Origin: JBAYNW01 sp041678605
Lineage (GTDB): Bacteria; Cyanobacteriota; Vampirovibrionia; Gastranaerophilales; Gastranaerophilaceae
Reading direction: 5' to 3'
NCBI GenBank assembly: GCA_041678605.1
Contig: JBAYNW010000009.1
Location: 1-63,770 of the forward strand
Length of the DNA: 63,770 nucleotides
A model generated the notes under the pieces. The model searched no databases. It worked only from the letters and a program-made list of their open reading frames with translations, and had not been told where the DNA came from. Shown piece after piece: positions 32,630 through 41,225 of the stretch (the stretch's first letter is position 1; the number at the start of each line of letters is the position of its first letter). The translations under genes and the position numbers were made by a program.

Positions 32630-33634
32630 TTAATGTTTGCCGTTTCGATATCCTATTCCCGCTCTGTATCCTGAAATTGAGTACAAAATAGGCAGTGCCG
32701 GTTCAATCCATTTTAGGCCTGAAAGTACCGCAACAGTGGCTATATCGTCCACATGCAAGCTTATGTCAAGAAGCTCGGGCCTTCTTTCGGAATATAAATC
32801 AACATGCCGGTGAACATATTTTTTGTCTTTGTGCTTAAGCAGAGGGTCAACACAGATTTTTCCAACCAGATTAGCGACCGCACTTCCAAAAACAATTCCG
32901 GCAAGGATTATTCCGCCTATCATTCCGATTGCCCGTGCTGATTTAGACTGAATTTTTGCCTTCTCCATCCCCCAGAGAGCCGCTCCCGCACCTACATTGC
33001 AAAGAAAAATATTCGCAAGAAACTGGTATGTGCCTTCTTTAATTTTGTCAGGGATTTTTTCTTTCCAATTTTTTTCGGTCAATTTATCTCCGACGACACC
33101 GCCCGCAATTCCGCCCAAAACCGGAATTATTCCCATTATTGAAAGTTTTTTTATTTCCGAGAAAATTTCTTTAGAATTAATGTTTTCAGGGTTTGGTATT
33201 AGTTCATTCAGGAAATTTCTGCCGTTTTCTTTTGTTTCAAGTTCTTCAACAATGGCTTTAACTTTTGAAAATTTTAAAAAGTTCTTTTTCGCAAGATTTA
33301 AAAAATTTCGGGTTCGTTCCGTTACCAAATTATTGTGTAAAAATTCATCAATTGCCTCGCTGCTTATAATTTTACTCTCATGAGAATGTTCTTTTAAAAT
33401 TTTTGAAGCAATTTTTGGTGCAAAAAGTGCAGACCCCAAAGCCCCTGTCAAAACAGCAACATTTTTGATAAATTCCTTGCGTTTCTTGCCTTTGGGCGAT
33501 TTGCTGACATTATTCAAAGCACACAAAGTTCCCCCCGTCACGGCTATCGCCGGAACAGCCCTTGAAAATGTCCTAACCAACCTCGGCTGATCTAAATATT
33601 TCCCTAGAATTGATAATGATGATGTTAAGTTCAT
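32630..33634 (-). CDS. Hypothetical multi-pass membrane protein
   Basis: 334 aa, unrecognised. Hydrophobic segments near residues 28-42, 58-75, 170-186 (IMGIIPVLGGIAGGVVGDKL), 208-225 and 236-256 (IGMIGGIILAGIVFGSAVAN) alternate with a central soluble part (residues 88-160) rich in Lys and Glu. Glycine-zipper-like GGxxGG patterns suggest packing or pore helices. Upstream of the alcohol dehydrogenase in the same direction. Weak ribosome site (AGA). Lineage-specific; function unknown. Confidence 0.7.
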   Translation of the reverse strand: MNLTSSLSILGKYLDQPRLVRTFSRAVPAIAVTGGTLCALNNVSKSPKGKKRKEFIKNVAVLTGALGSALFAPKIASKILKEHSHESKIISSEAIDEFLHNNLVTERTRNFLNLAKKNFLKFSKVKAIVEELETKENGRNFLNELIPNPENINSKEIFSEIKKLSIMGIIPVLGGIAGGVVGDKLTEKNWKEKIPDKIKEGTYQFLANIFLCNVGAGAALWGMEKAKIQSKSARAIGMIGGIILAGIVFGSAVANLVGKICVDPLLKHKDKKYVHRHVDLYSERRPELLDISLHVDDIATVAVLSGLKWIEPALPILYSISGYRAGIGYRNGKH

Positions 33635-33881
33635 TTATTTTCTAATCCATTTTCTTAAAACCGTTGTACGGTAAATCAGCCGCTTTGTCAATCATTATTT
33701 TTTAAGACTCGTATGTTACGTAATGTAAATATATATTTTGATGTTCAAAAACACCTCATTGCAAGGATTTACGCAAAAATATCAGTTTTATCGCAATCAT
33801 ATTTGGCAAATTTAACTGTTTTTAGTTTTTAATACTAATAGAAGGTCTATTTTTTATTAAAAGTTGTGAAAGGCGATAATC
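33635..33881. other. Divergent intergenic region, no gene
   Basis: A/T-rich; includes a partly palindromic GTATGTTACGTAATGTAAA (about 33710-33728) that could be a regulator site. AAAGGCG lies before the plus-strand gene. Nothing else recognised. Confidence 0.4.
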
Positions 33882-34517
33882 ATGGAAACAAATAGTGTGG
33901 ATTCGGGTACTCAAAGGGAATACCGCTCAAGATCCGTTTTAAACTCAGTAGTAAGCAATGCTGCATTTGGTGCTGTGGCAGGTGCTGGAATCAGCTATGC
34001 TTTTCCGGTTAAAGAAGATGAATTTGTTAAAGAAGGCGTTAAGCTTCTCATAAAAGATGCTTATGCGGAGCGTCTTAAAAATGCAAACACTAAAATTGAA
34101 TCATTGAAAAAAGAAATTGAAACGATAACCGATGAAAATCTAAAACAAATAAAAACAAAAGAGTTAACAAGGTGTCAAAGAAAGCTTGTAAACCTTGAAA
34201 AAAAGGGGATAAAAAATTATGCGGATAACTACATCAAATCCGCAACAAGTGAAATTCGTTCCAAATATAAGCCTGATATAGTGATTGATCTTAAGAATGT
34301 TTTTGGTGCAAAAAAAGAAGGAAAACTAAAAGAATATTTTGAAAAAGAGCATTTTGACAGCGAAAAGATTGCAAAATTTAAACAAATATTTAATAAAGCC
34401 AAGTTCACAAATGTATTGAAAGAAGCAAAAAGAGGTGCAATCTGGTGCGGTTTAATAGGTTTAGTTATCGGCATAATCGGAAAAATTGCTGAAAGAAAAG
34501 CTAACGGCAAAGGATGA
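33882..34517 (+). CDS. Hypothetical protein, coiled coil with C-terminal membrane anchor
   Basis: 211 aa, unrecognised. A short hydrophobic N-terminal segment (VVSNAAFGAVAGAGISYAFP, residues 23-42) precedes a long charged helix (AERLKNANTKIESLKKEIET, TDENLKQIKTKELTRCQRKL). The C-terminal membrane segment is near residues 186-201 (GAIWCGLIGLVIGIIGKI) with a Lys-rich end. Possibly membrane-bound at both ends. The stop TGA sits directly at the edge of a repeat block. Start chosen for GAAAGGCG upstream. Confidence 0.7.
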   Translation: METNSVDSGTQREYRSRSVLNSVVSNAAFGAVAGAGISYAFPVKEDEFVKEGVKLLIKDAYAERLKNANTKIESLKKEIETITDENLKQIKTKELTRCQRKLVNLEKKGIKNYADNYIKSATSEIRSKYKPDIVIDLKNVFGAKKEGKLKEYFEKEHFDSEKIAKFKQIFNKAKFTNVLKEAKRGAIWCGLIGLVIGIIGKIAERKANGKG

Positions 34518-34592
34518 ACGGTCGAAGGGTTGAAAGGCTTAAGCCCTTAAGCCCCTCAACCAACCTTCCATACCTCCCTCTTACCCAATTCG
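34514..34592. repeat. Short octamer repeat block
   Basis: GAACGGTC-GAAGGG-TTGAAAGG-CTTAAGCC-style octamers directly after the stop of the coiled-coil gene, then CCTTCCATACCTCC. The same module set as elsewhere. Confidence 0.65.
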
Positions 34593-34659
34593 ATATAATT
34601 CTTTATAAAATATTGTAACCTCCGTTTGATTATTGTACAATGACGTCGGGGGTAATTTT

Positions 34660-35373
34660 ATGGACAAAGCCGGCAAACGTATATTGATTGTTGATGATGA
34701 CAACGAAATCAGGGAATTGTTAGAGTTTGACATCGGGAAAAGCGGTTATTATGTCGATACTGCAAAAGATGGCTTAGAGGGTTTGAATAAAGCCCTAAAT
34801 AATACTTATGACCTTATTTTGCTCGATGTTATGATGCCAAAGATGAACGGGTTTGACGTTTGCAAAAATATTCGTCAGGCCAAACTCGCGGTTCCCGTGT
34901 TAATGCTTACGGCAAAAGGCACAATCAACGATAAAACAGAGGGCTTTGACTGCGGAGCCGATGATTATCTGGTAAAACCGTTTGATATTCAGGAGGTTTT
35001 GTTGAGAATAAGGGTGCTTTTAAGAAGAAACCAAATTGAGGATAAAAATTCCATGTCATCGGAAGTCTTGAAAGTCGGTGATATTGAAATTTTCCCAGAA
35101 ACACTGGAATGTATAATCGTAAACAAGAGAATAAAACTTACCCCGACAGAATTTGAAATTTTGTATTGCCTGATGCAGCATTTTAACAATTCCGTTACTC
35201 TGGCGACACTTTTGGATGAAGTTTGGGGATATGACAGCAATGAAGACGTCAGAATGTTAAGGGTACACGTTGGCGGGCTAAGAAATAAAATTGAACCAGA
35301 CGTAAAAACCCCAAAATACCTGCACACCGTGACAAACGTAGGGTATAAACTAACACCGTTTACGGACGGGTAA
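34660..35373 (+). CDS. OmpR/PhoB-type response regulator
   Basis: 237 aa from the ATG at 34660, supported by CGGGGG eight bases upstream. Receiver domain residues 6-120: ILIVDDDNEIRELL with the acidic pocket, phospho-Asp in LILLDVMMPKMNGF near residue 54, MLTAKG, and ADDYLVKPFD with conserved Lys near 104. Winged-helix DNA-binding domain from about 138: LTPTEFEILYCLMQHFNN, LRVHVGGLRNKIE, VTNVGYKL. Followed 82 bp later by a histidine kinase; the two form a two-component system of unknown signal. Confidence 0.95.
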   Translation: MDKAGKRILIVDDDNEIRELLEFDIGKSGYYVDTAKDGLEGLNKALNNTYDLILLDVMMPKMNGFDVCKNIRQAKLAVPVLMLTAKGTINDKTEGFDCGADDYLVKPFDIQEVLLRIRVLLRRNQIEDKNSMSSEVLKVGDIEIFPETLECIIVNKRIKLTPTEFEILYCLMQHFNNSVTLATLLDEVWGYDSNEDVRMLRVHVGGLRNKIEPDVKTPKYLHTVTNVGYKLTPFTDG

Positions 35374-35455
35374 AAAGGTAAAAAATAAACGGGCCGGTAG
35401 AAATTAAAAAGCCGGAACAGCGGCAACAAAAGAGATAGGTGCAATAGTATAAAAA

Positions 35456-37138
35456 ATGAGGAAGTTTATTAAATTTAAAAGATTAAAAATAGCTGAGCAA
35501 ATTTTGGTTGTTCTCCTTGGTGCCGTAATTATTCCGATGGCAATAAGCGGGTTTATCATTAATAATATCAACCAGCAGTCAATGCGTTCGCAGCTCAGGG
35601 ATTCCGCTGTTCTTGTCACCAAGATGGTTTCCGAAGAAATAGATGTTTTTCTGGTTTCGTCACTGAATGAGCTTAACCAGATAAAATTCACAATGGAATA
35701 TTTGAGCGGAGGAATAAAAGCAAAGAGAAAATACTTGAAAACAGTTTTGAAAAATTCTCCCGAGTTTCAGGATTTAAGAATATTGAATTCTCCTGAAGAA
35801 TTGATGAAACTGCACGATTACAACCTTGGGCATAACTCTTTTTCTATCTACACGACAACAAAAAACAAGCATTTTCTGGTCGCAACCTTCGACGAAAAAT
35901 TTGTAAAAGATAAGCTCTTTCGCTCGTTGAAAGAGGATAAAAGGCAGATATATGTTTTGTCTTCTCAAAACAAGCTGATTGCGGCCCACAATTACAAGGA
36001 AAAAGATTTTCAAAGTACTATAAGGTATTTGCCCAAAAAACTAAAAACCGATACCCCTGTGATTTTTGGGAACATAAAAAACCAGCCTCTCGTGTACCTG
36101 AAAAAAACCAGCCCCGACATAACCATAGTAGTAAATACGACGAGGGGAGTTACAAGAAAAGCAATCAATGAAAATCGTTATAAAATTATTCTGGCGGTAC
36201 TTTTGGCCTCACTTACCGTAATTTTCGTAGTCGGTTTATACACATATTACCTGTACATAAACATCAGGCAGCTATTTAAGGGGATTATCGCCCTTTCAAA
36301 AGGAAATTATCAGCGTAGAATAAGGCTCATCACCAATGTTTTTACGCCTTATGAAATTATTTTTCTGGCGTTTGAATTTAACAGAATGGCAAGCCAAATT
36401 CACCGTTCTTATATCCAGCTGAAAAAGAACAACGTGGAATTGAAAGAGTTGAATGAATTCCGCTCAAACCTTATTGACACGGTAAGCCACGAGTTCAGAA
36501 CCCCGCTGACAAGTATTCAGGGCTACACGTCAAGACTCTTGAGGCAAGATATTGAAATTGACGAGGCAACCAGACAAAAATCATTAAGGACAATTAAAAA
36601 GCAATCAGAACGCCTTTCCAGAATGGTGGAGGACTTGCTTGTTGTTCCCGATATTGAAGGAGATAGAATCAGAGCGAAGCTGGAACCGCTTTCTCTCAAT
36701 AAGATATCCGCTTCCGCCATTGCACTTGTCAAAAACGAAGAAAAGGAAATTATTAACAAAATTCCGGAAGATTTTCCGCTTGTAATGGCCGACAAAGACA
36801 GGCTGGAACAGGTCTTTGTGAATTTGCTCGAAAATGCGATTAAATATTCAAGAGAAAATACCCCGATAATAATAGAAGGAGTTTTTAAAAATAAAAAGGC
36901 CACTATTTGCGTAAAAAATGATTGTGAAGCTATTCCAAAAGATAAGTTGCAAAAATTGTTTGAAAAATTTACCAGAATTGACGACAAAACCACCAGAACG
37001 ACACGTGGAACAGGGTTGGGGCTGTTTATTGTAAAAGGGCTTGTCGAGGCAATGAACGGGAAAATTGAACTTTATTCAAGCAAAAAAAATGGGTTTGTGG
37101 TTAAAATAAAATTAGCAATTTGTAAAACTGACGAGTAA
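35456..37138 (+). CDS. Membrane sensor histidine kinase
   Basis: 560 aa. Transmembrane helix 1 near residues 15-38 (QILVVLLGAVIIPMAISGFI), an extracytoplasmic sensor of about 200 residues, helix 2 near 245-265 (VLLASLTVIFVVGLYTYYLY), then HAMP (about 266-320). A HisKA domain holds DTVSHEFRTPLTSIQGYTSR with the phospho-His near 345. The HATPase holds NLLENAIKYS, IPKDKLQKLFEKFTRID and RGTGLGLFIVKGL. Partner of the regulator encoded upstream. Its stop lies 4 bp before tadA. Confidence 0.95.
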   Translation: MRKFIKFKRLKIAEQILVVLLGAVIIPMAISGFIINNINQQSMRSQLRDSAVLVTKMVSEEIDVFLVSSLNELNQIKFTMEYLSGGIKAKRKYLKTVLKNSPEFQDLRILNSPEELMKLHDYNLGHNSFSIYTTTKNKHFLVATFDEKFVKDKLFRSLKEDKRQIYVLSSQNKLIAAHNYKEKDFQSTIRYLPKKLKTDTPVIFGNIKNQPLVYLKKTSPDITIVVNTTRGVTRKAINENRYKIILAVLLASLTVIFVVGLYTYYLYINIRQLFKGIIALSKGNYQRRIRLITNVFTPYEIIFLAFEFNRMASQIHRSYIQLKKNNVELKELNEFRSNLIDTVSHEFRTPLTSIQGYTSRLLRQDIEIDEATRQKSLRTIKKQSERLSRMVEDLLVVPDIEGDRIRAKLEPLSLNKISASAIALVKNEEKEIINKIPEDFPLVMADKDRLEQVFVNLLENAIKYSRENTPIIIEGVFKNKKATICVKNDCEAIPKDKLQKLFEKFTRIDDKTTRTTRGTGLGLFIVKGLVEAMNGKIELYSSKKNGFVVKIKLAICKTDE

Positions 37139-37142
37139 AACC

Positions 37143-37571
37143 ATGCAAAAATTTATGCAGCAAGCGATAGATATAGCAAAAAGTTCGGCCCCCGAGGTAC
37201 CCGTCGGGGCCATCATAGTTAAAAACGGCAAAATTATTGCATCCGCGTGCAACAAAAGAGAAAAAACAAACGACCCGACAGCACACGCCGAAATTCTTGC
37301 GATAAGACAAGCTGCTTACGTACTAAATAATTGGCGGCTGGACGATTGCGAACTTTATGTGACACTTGAACCCTGCCCGATGTGTGCGTGGGCAATTTTG
37401 CAATCAAGAATCAAAGCTGTTTACTTTGGCTCTTTTGACAGGCAGTACGGGGCATTCGGGTCTGTAATCGATTTAAGACGGCAGGGCAATTCAAACCTTA
37501 AAGTCTACTCGGGAATTCTGGAAGAAGAATGTAATAATATAATCAAAGAGTTTTGGGGAAACACAAGATAA
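37143..37571 (+). CDS. tadA: tRNA-specific adenosine deaminase TadA
   Basis: 142 aa zinc-dependent deaminase that converts A34 to inosine in tRNA-Arg(ACG). Zinc and catalytic residues lie in PTAHAEILAIRQA (HAE, near residue 50) and LEPCPMCAWAILQSRIKAV (PCxxC, near 82). VPVGAIIVKNGKII and DRQYGAFGSVIDL are standard for TadA. It starts 4 bp after the histidine kinase stop, presumably cotranscribed. Confidence 0.95.
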   Translation: MQKFMQQAIDIAKSSAPEVPVGAIIVKNGKIIASACNKREKTNDPTAHAEILAIRQAAYVLNNWRLDDCELYVTLEPCPMCAWAILQSRIKAVYFGSFDRQYGAFGSVIDLRRQGNSNLKVYSGILEEECNNIIKEFWGNTR

Positions 37572-37579
37572 TTGTAATT

Positions 37580-38140
37580 TTAGCCCTGTTTATCAAGCCC
37601 GCCAAAAGCTCCTTCAAGTCTTTGCTCTTCTTTTAATCTTGCAAGAATCGGCTTTAAAAGATTTTTTACGTAGGTATTATCTCCAAGCTGCTGCCTCTTT
37701 ACTGCATTTTGATTGTGAATATAGACATTTACAATATCCTGAAACAATCCGGAAACATCATCAGGGTCCGCACTCTTGGCTCTATCTTCAAATACGAAAT
37801 CAGCTTTTTTAAGTATGTATTTGCTTTTATTGTTTTTTGTAACTTTGGCGATAATAAATTCTAAAAACCTTTTTGGATTTCTGAGAGCTTCCAGAGTAGG
37901 CTCTAAAATTTTTGTGTCATAATTTGTCCAATTTTTGACAAAATCATTAAAAGCACTCTCTAATGCAGGCTGCTTGTCTATTTCGTTTGATACCCTTATT
38001 CTGAGCAGGTCTTTCTGCAATTTTTCTACAGAAAACATGTCGGGTCGGATGCAATCACCTTTTTTAATTGCCTTATCTAAAATAACGTTTCTTCCGTATC
38101 GGTTAAGGTTGATAGGCATATCAAATATATTCAAATTCAT
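37580..38140 (-). CDS. Hypothetical protein
   Basis: 186 aa, unrecognised; soluble, helical, basic. Segments such as RIRVSNEIDKQPALESAFND and NAVKRQQLGDNTYVKNLLKP repeat no known motif. An alternative start is seven codons downstream (MPINLNRYGR). Ribosome site AGAGGAA before the first ATG supports the longer form. Converges on tadA. Confidence 0.65.
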   Translation of the reverse strand: MNLNIFDMPINLNRYGRNVILDKAIKKGDCIRPDMFSVEKLQKDLLRIRVSNEIDKQPALESAFNDFVKNWTNYDTKILEPTLEALRNPKRFLEFIIAKVTKNNKSKYILKKADFVFEDRAKSADPDDVSGLFQDIVNVYIHNQNAVKRQQLGDNTYVKNLLKPILARLKEEQRLEGAFGGLDKQG

Positions 38141-38250
38141 GATAAATTCCTCTTTTTTATACTTTCACTGCGAGTTTAACTCAAACAAAAAGAAAAAATC
38201 ATTTTATTATATACAAATTTAATATTTTGTTACGCACGCCTTTATATGGA

Positions 38251-38405
38251 GGATGCAGAAAAAGTCTAAAAATGACAATTTTTAGAACTTTTTCAAATCT
38301 GACCTAAGAAGTGCTAAATCCTTACCGGCTGCGGGACAGCCGGCGGTAAGGATGAAAGCCGGACAAGGGAGATTGCGAGAAAAATTTTAATTTTTCCGCA
38401 AGCTC
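38251..38405 (+). ncRNA. 155-nt three-hairpin element, copy 2
   Basis: Second copy of 22306-22461, differing by two substitutions and one missing T in the third hairpin loop side. All three stems are kept. It lies 43 bp before the ATG of the gene at 38449. Having the same orientation relative to a downstream gene in both places hints at a 5'-UTR function, but the near identity also fits recent transposition. Confidence 0.65.
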
Positions 38406-38448
38406 ATGTTAAAATAGTCTTAGATAGCCACAAAATGGATTGAGCAAT

Positions 38449-39195
38449 ATGATTACACGAAATGAACTTGAAGAACTGACAGAGAAATACGAGACGGCGG
38501 ATTTTATTAAAGACGACCCGATTCAATTTCCGCATAGGTTTAAAAATTCGGCCGATATTGAAATTGCGGCGTTTTTGGCATCACTTTTCGCTTACGGCAG
38601 CAGAAAAGTTTTTGTTAAAAAACTTGAGGAGCTTTTTGAAATAATGCAAAATAAACCGCTTGAATTCGTCCTGAATTTCAACCCCAAGTCCTTGCGAGGG
38701 TTTGGCTACAGGTTTGCAAAAGATTTTGATATAATTGAGGTTTTCAATATTTTAAATAAATTATACAAACAAGACAGCGGGTTAAAGGCGTTATTCGAAT
38801 ACGGGTATACGCTTAACAATTCGATTTTAACAGCATTTCAAACCGTAACGGATTATTTTTATGCCAATGTCGCAAACAAAGTCGGACAGGGATTTTATCA
38901 CCTGATTCCCGACCCCAAAAACGGCGGGGCGATGAAACGGATGAATATGTTTTTGCGATGGATGGTAAGAAAAGGCCCTGTGGATTTGGGGATTTGGGGA
39001 TTTATTCCGGCAAGTGAGCTTCTGATTCCGCTGGATGTACACGTAGCAAGAATTTCAAGGGAAATGGGGTTGTTAAAGCGAAGCAGCAATGACTTTAAGG
39101 CGGTTTTGGAGTTGAGTGAGAACTTAAAAAAAATGGCACCGCAAGACCCTGCAAAATATGATTTTGCAATGTTTGGGCCGGAAATTAACGGGTAG
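38449..39195 (+). CDS. TIGR02757/DUF2400 family protein
   Basis: 248 aa from the ATG at 38449; a TTG three codons earlier is the alternative. Recognised by FKNSADIEIAAFLASLFAYG, MKRMNMFLRWMVRKGPVDLG, WGFIPASELLIPLDVHVARI and the C-terminal PAKYDFAMFGPEI. The family has a helical, HhH-GPD-glycosylase-like arrangement with a possible structural or catalytic Asp (LDVH), but no proven activity. The last residues usually read FGLG; here FGPEING. Ribosome site is weak (GGA). Confidence 0.88.
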   Translation: MITRNELEELTEKYETADFIKDDPIQFPHRFKNSADIEIAAFLASLFAYGSRKVFVKKLEELFEIMQNKPLEFVLNFNPKSLRGFGYRFAKDFDIIEVFNILNKLYKQDSGLKALFEYGYTLNNSILTAFQTVTDYFYANVANKVGQGFYHLIPDPKNGGAMKRMNMFLRWMVRKGPVDLGIWGFIPASELLIPLDVHVARISREMGLLKRSSNDFKAVLELSENLKKMAPQDPAKYDFAMFGPEING

Positions 39196-39199
39196 ATTT

Positions 39200-39499
39200 T
39201 CAGGCCTGCATTTTTAGTGTTTTGATTGCCTCTTGAAGAGCTTTGTTTTTGCTGATTTTTTGTTTTTTTGCATAATCCTTTAGAAAGACTACGTCAGCTT
39301 TTTCGAGGTTAAAGGTTTCCTTAACCCGCTCTTCATACTCTTTTTTACGTCCCGCGTTTTTTCTTGCCCCGCCCCTACCGCTTTCAAAGAGTACCCGACG
39401 TCTTTCGACCTCGGCCATTATTTGATTGTAAGCCTCCGGGTCTTTAAGCCTTGTTTCTTCCAATAATTCATCTATTGATATTGAACCGTCATTTCGCAT
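39200..39499 (-). CDS. Antitoxin-like protein with C-terminal RHH domain
   Basis: 99 aa from the ATG at 39499, supported by AAAGGA eight bases upstream; it begins 4 bp after the toxin stop. N-terminal acidic helices (ISIDELLEETRLKDPEAYNQ), a Gly/Arg-rich linker (GRGGARKNAGRKK), then a C-terminal ribbon-helix-helix pattern (VKETFNLEKADVVFLKDYAK, SKNKALQEAIKTLK). It probably binds and neutralises the RelE-like toxin encoded just upstream and autoregulates. Toxin-first order is like HigBA. Confidence 0.72.
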   Translation of the reverse strand: MRNDGSISIDELLEETRLKDPEAYNQIMAEVERRRVLFESGRGGARKNAGRKKEYEERVKETFNLEKADVVFLKDYAKKQKISKNKALQEAIKTLKMQA

Positions 39500-39503
39500 T
39501 TTT

Positions 39504-39809
39504 TTATTCCTTTTCAAATTTTTCTAAAATATTTTTAGCCAATTTTAAATATTTTGGAGGGGTTTTCTGTGTCTTTTTGACAAAAATTAAAGCTACTACA
39601 ATTATTTGTCCTTTTCTATATTCAAAAATAGATCTTAAATTATCGGTTTTAATCTCAAAAAGTTTGTTTCCCAGACCTTTTATATTAAACCCGTCGGTAC
39701 CAATTTCTTTAATCGTTTTGTAATCGGATTGTAGCTTAATTCTTTGAGTTCTTTCCAGATTTCTGAAAGCCTCTTCTGCATATTGGGTTAAAATTACATC
39801 ATATTTCAT
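39504..39809 (-). CDS. RelE/HigB-like (Gp49 family) toxin
   Basis: 101 aa. Small beta/alpha mRNA-interferase fold: YDVILTQYAEEAFRNLERTQ, GLGNKLFEIKTDNLRSIFEY with the basic pocket, IIVVALIFVKKTQKTPPKYL. The last segment (F-KK-QKTP) is the mark of Gp49/HigB-type toxins (PF05973). Predicted to cleave mRNA on the ribosome. First gene of a two-gene cassette. Confidence 0.85.
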   Translation of the reverse strand: MKYDVILTQYAEEAFRNLERTQRIKLQSDYKTIKEIGTDGFNIKGLGNKLFEIKTDNLRSIFEYRKGQIIVVALIFVKKTQKTPPKYLKLAKNILEKFEKE

Positions 39810-39879
39810 TAATGAGCCTGTCTTTTTCTATAACTCTATTATAACATACCTTATGGAAAAATGCAAGTACTATTCAAAA

Positions 39880-40110
39880 TTATCTGGTAAATTTTTCTAT
39901 ATCATCAAAAATTAAAAGCTCATGAATTTTAAAATTGAGAGCATTTGCAAGTTTTTCAATCGTGTCAAGAGTTGGAGAAGTGCTTCCCTTTTCAACACTT
40001 GCAATAGTCGTTGTCCCCAAATCAGCTTTTTCAGCTAATTGCTCCATTGTCCAATCATGCATTATGCGTTCTATTTTAATTCTTTTCCCAAATTTTTGTG
40101 ATGTGTTCAT
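39880..40110 (-). CDS. XRE-family HTH regulator, 76 aa
   Basis: A minimal Cro/CI-type protein: RIKIERIMHDWTMEQLAEKA (residues 10-29), LGTTTIASVEKGSTSPTLDT, IEKLANALNFKIHELLIF. Nearly the whole protein is the HTH domain. Lies 70 bp upstream of the toxin on the same strand and divergent from the prepilin-like gene at 40225; it could control either. Ribosome site AAGGGAAC. Confidence 0.85.
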   Translation of the reverse strand: MNTSQKFGKRIKIERIMHDWTMEQLAEKADLGTTTIASVEKGSTSPTLDTIEKLANALNFKIHELLIFDDIEKFTR

Positions 40111-40141
40111 AATAAAGTTCCCTTTTCCTTATTATGAATAT

Positions 40142-40170
40142 TTGACTTTAAAATGTCCATACTGTATAAT
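40142..40170 (+). promoter_or_regulatory. Strong extended -10 promoter of the prepilin-like gene
   Basis: TTGACT (40142-40147), exactly 17 bases, then TATAAT (40165-40170) preceded directly by TG. This places transcription start near 40177 and rules out the longer reading frame starting at 40153. Confidence 0.75.
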
Positions 40171-40224
40171 GAAACAAAAACATTTTACGGTTATTTATTC
40201 CGAATAAAGAAGGCGGCAAAAGAT

Positions 40225-40899
40225 ATGATTAAGCAAAGTAAAGCTTTTACGGTTAGTGAAGTTCTAATCACCCTCGGGATTATCGGGTTCGTGATTGTTA
40301 TGACTTTGCCGAATTTAATGAAAGATTTTCAGCAAAAAATTTTAAACAATCAATTTAAAAAAGTTTACTCAACCATTAATGGTGCCATATTAAAAATGAG
40401 GGCTGATTTGGGATATTATCCAAGCTGTTACTATGGTATAAACGGGAAATCCAGTACTTTTAGCGAGTGTACAAGCACCTTTTACCCTCAACTTAAGGCG
40501 GAGTTGAATGTGGCAAAAGATTGTGCAAATCATGCATATTCAAACGGCTGCATTCCTTACTACAATGGCGGCGATACAATCGACCCCAATATGACGCAAG
40601 AAGACAAAGACAAGTATATTGCCTCTTGCGGTGGATTTTCTCAATCAGGCATTCTTAATTCAAATCCGGCTTACATTTTGTCAGATGGGACAATAATTTT
40701 TATGTACAGCAACGGATTTGCACCGACTTTTGCTGTGGATATTAACGGAATGAAAAAGCCAAACAAATGGGGTTTTGATGTTTTTGCCTTAAGTGTTTAT
40801 GGTGACGGAGATTCCTTTAAGATACCACAAGGCCTCTGCGGTTTGGTGGAAAAAGGCGGAAAATCGACCAGCCAAATGCTGATTAATGCTTTTAAGTAA
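40225..40899 (+). CDS. Prepilin-like protein with normal short leader
   Basis: 224 aa from the ATG at 40225, with AAGAAGG ten bases upstream. Leader MIKQSKA|FTVSEVLITLGIIGFV has Ala at -1 and Glu at +5 after cleavage. The globular part contains paired Cys (YYPSCYY, FSECTS, KDCANH, NGCIPY) and the shared minor-pilin ending FAVDINGMKKPNKWGFDVF, also found in the paralogs at 118-978 and 47971-48930. This copy lacks repeat sequence in the leader and shows what the ancestral arrangement is. Likely type IV pilus or pseudopilus minor component. Confidence 0.85.
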   Translation: MIKQSKAFTVSEVLITLGIIGFVIVMTLPNLMKDFQQKILNNQFKKVYSTINGAILKMRADLGYYPSCYYGINGKSSTFSECTSTFYPQLKAELNVAKDCANHAYSNGCIPYYNGGDTIDPNMTQEDKDKYIASCGGFSQSGILNSNPAYILSDGTIIFMYSNGFAPTFAVDINGMKKPNKWGFDVFALSVYGDGDSFKIPQGLCGLVEKGGKSTSQMLINAFK

Positions 40900-41154
40900 A
40901 CAAAAAAAGAGGCCTGTTTTAAGTGGGCCTCCGGAATGCAAACTTTGTTTCATTCCTCGTTAGTGTGTAGTGTGAAGTGAAGTGTAGTGTGATGTGTGTT
41001 TTAAATTTTTTCTAATGTCCTCAGTTTATTTTCTCTATCTCTCGTGTTTTTTAGCTTTTTTAATCCTCTATACTCATGTAAAAACATTTTGATATATTTA
41101 ATTGCTATTTCTTATATAAATAAGCTATATTTTGGTAATATTTCTTAATATTTT
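40900..41154. other. Intergenic region with hairpins and a short tandem repeat
   Basis: AGGCC/GGCCT stem (40910-40930) and GGAATG/CATTCC stem (40933-40956) follow the prepilin-like gene and may end its transcript. At about 40962-40999 a degenerate AGTGTG/AAGTG tandem (TAGTGTGTAGTGTGAAGTGA) resembles the other short-tandem blocks. No gene seen. Confidence 0.5.
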
Positions 41155-41182
41155 TTGTTATTGGGCTTAATTGAGATAAAAT
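41155..41182 (+). promoter_or_regulatory. Putative surE promoter
   Basis: TTGTTA (41155-41160), 16-base spacer, TAAAAT (41177-41182), 44 bp before the surE ATG. Confidence 0.4.
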
Positions 41183-41225
41183 GTAAGAGTAAGTAGAATC
41201 AGTCAAGATGGTTTAGAGGAGTTGT

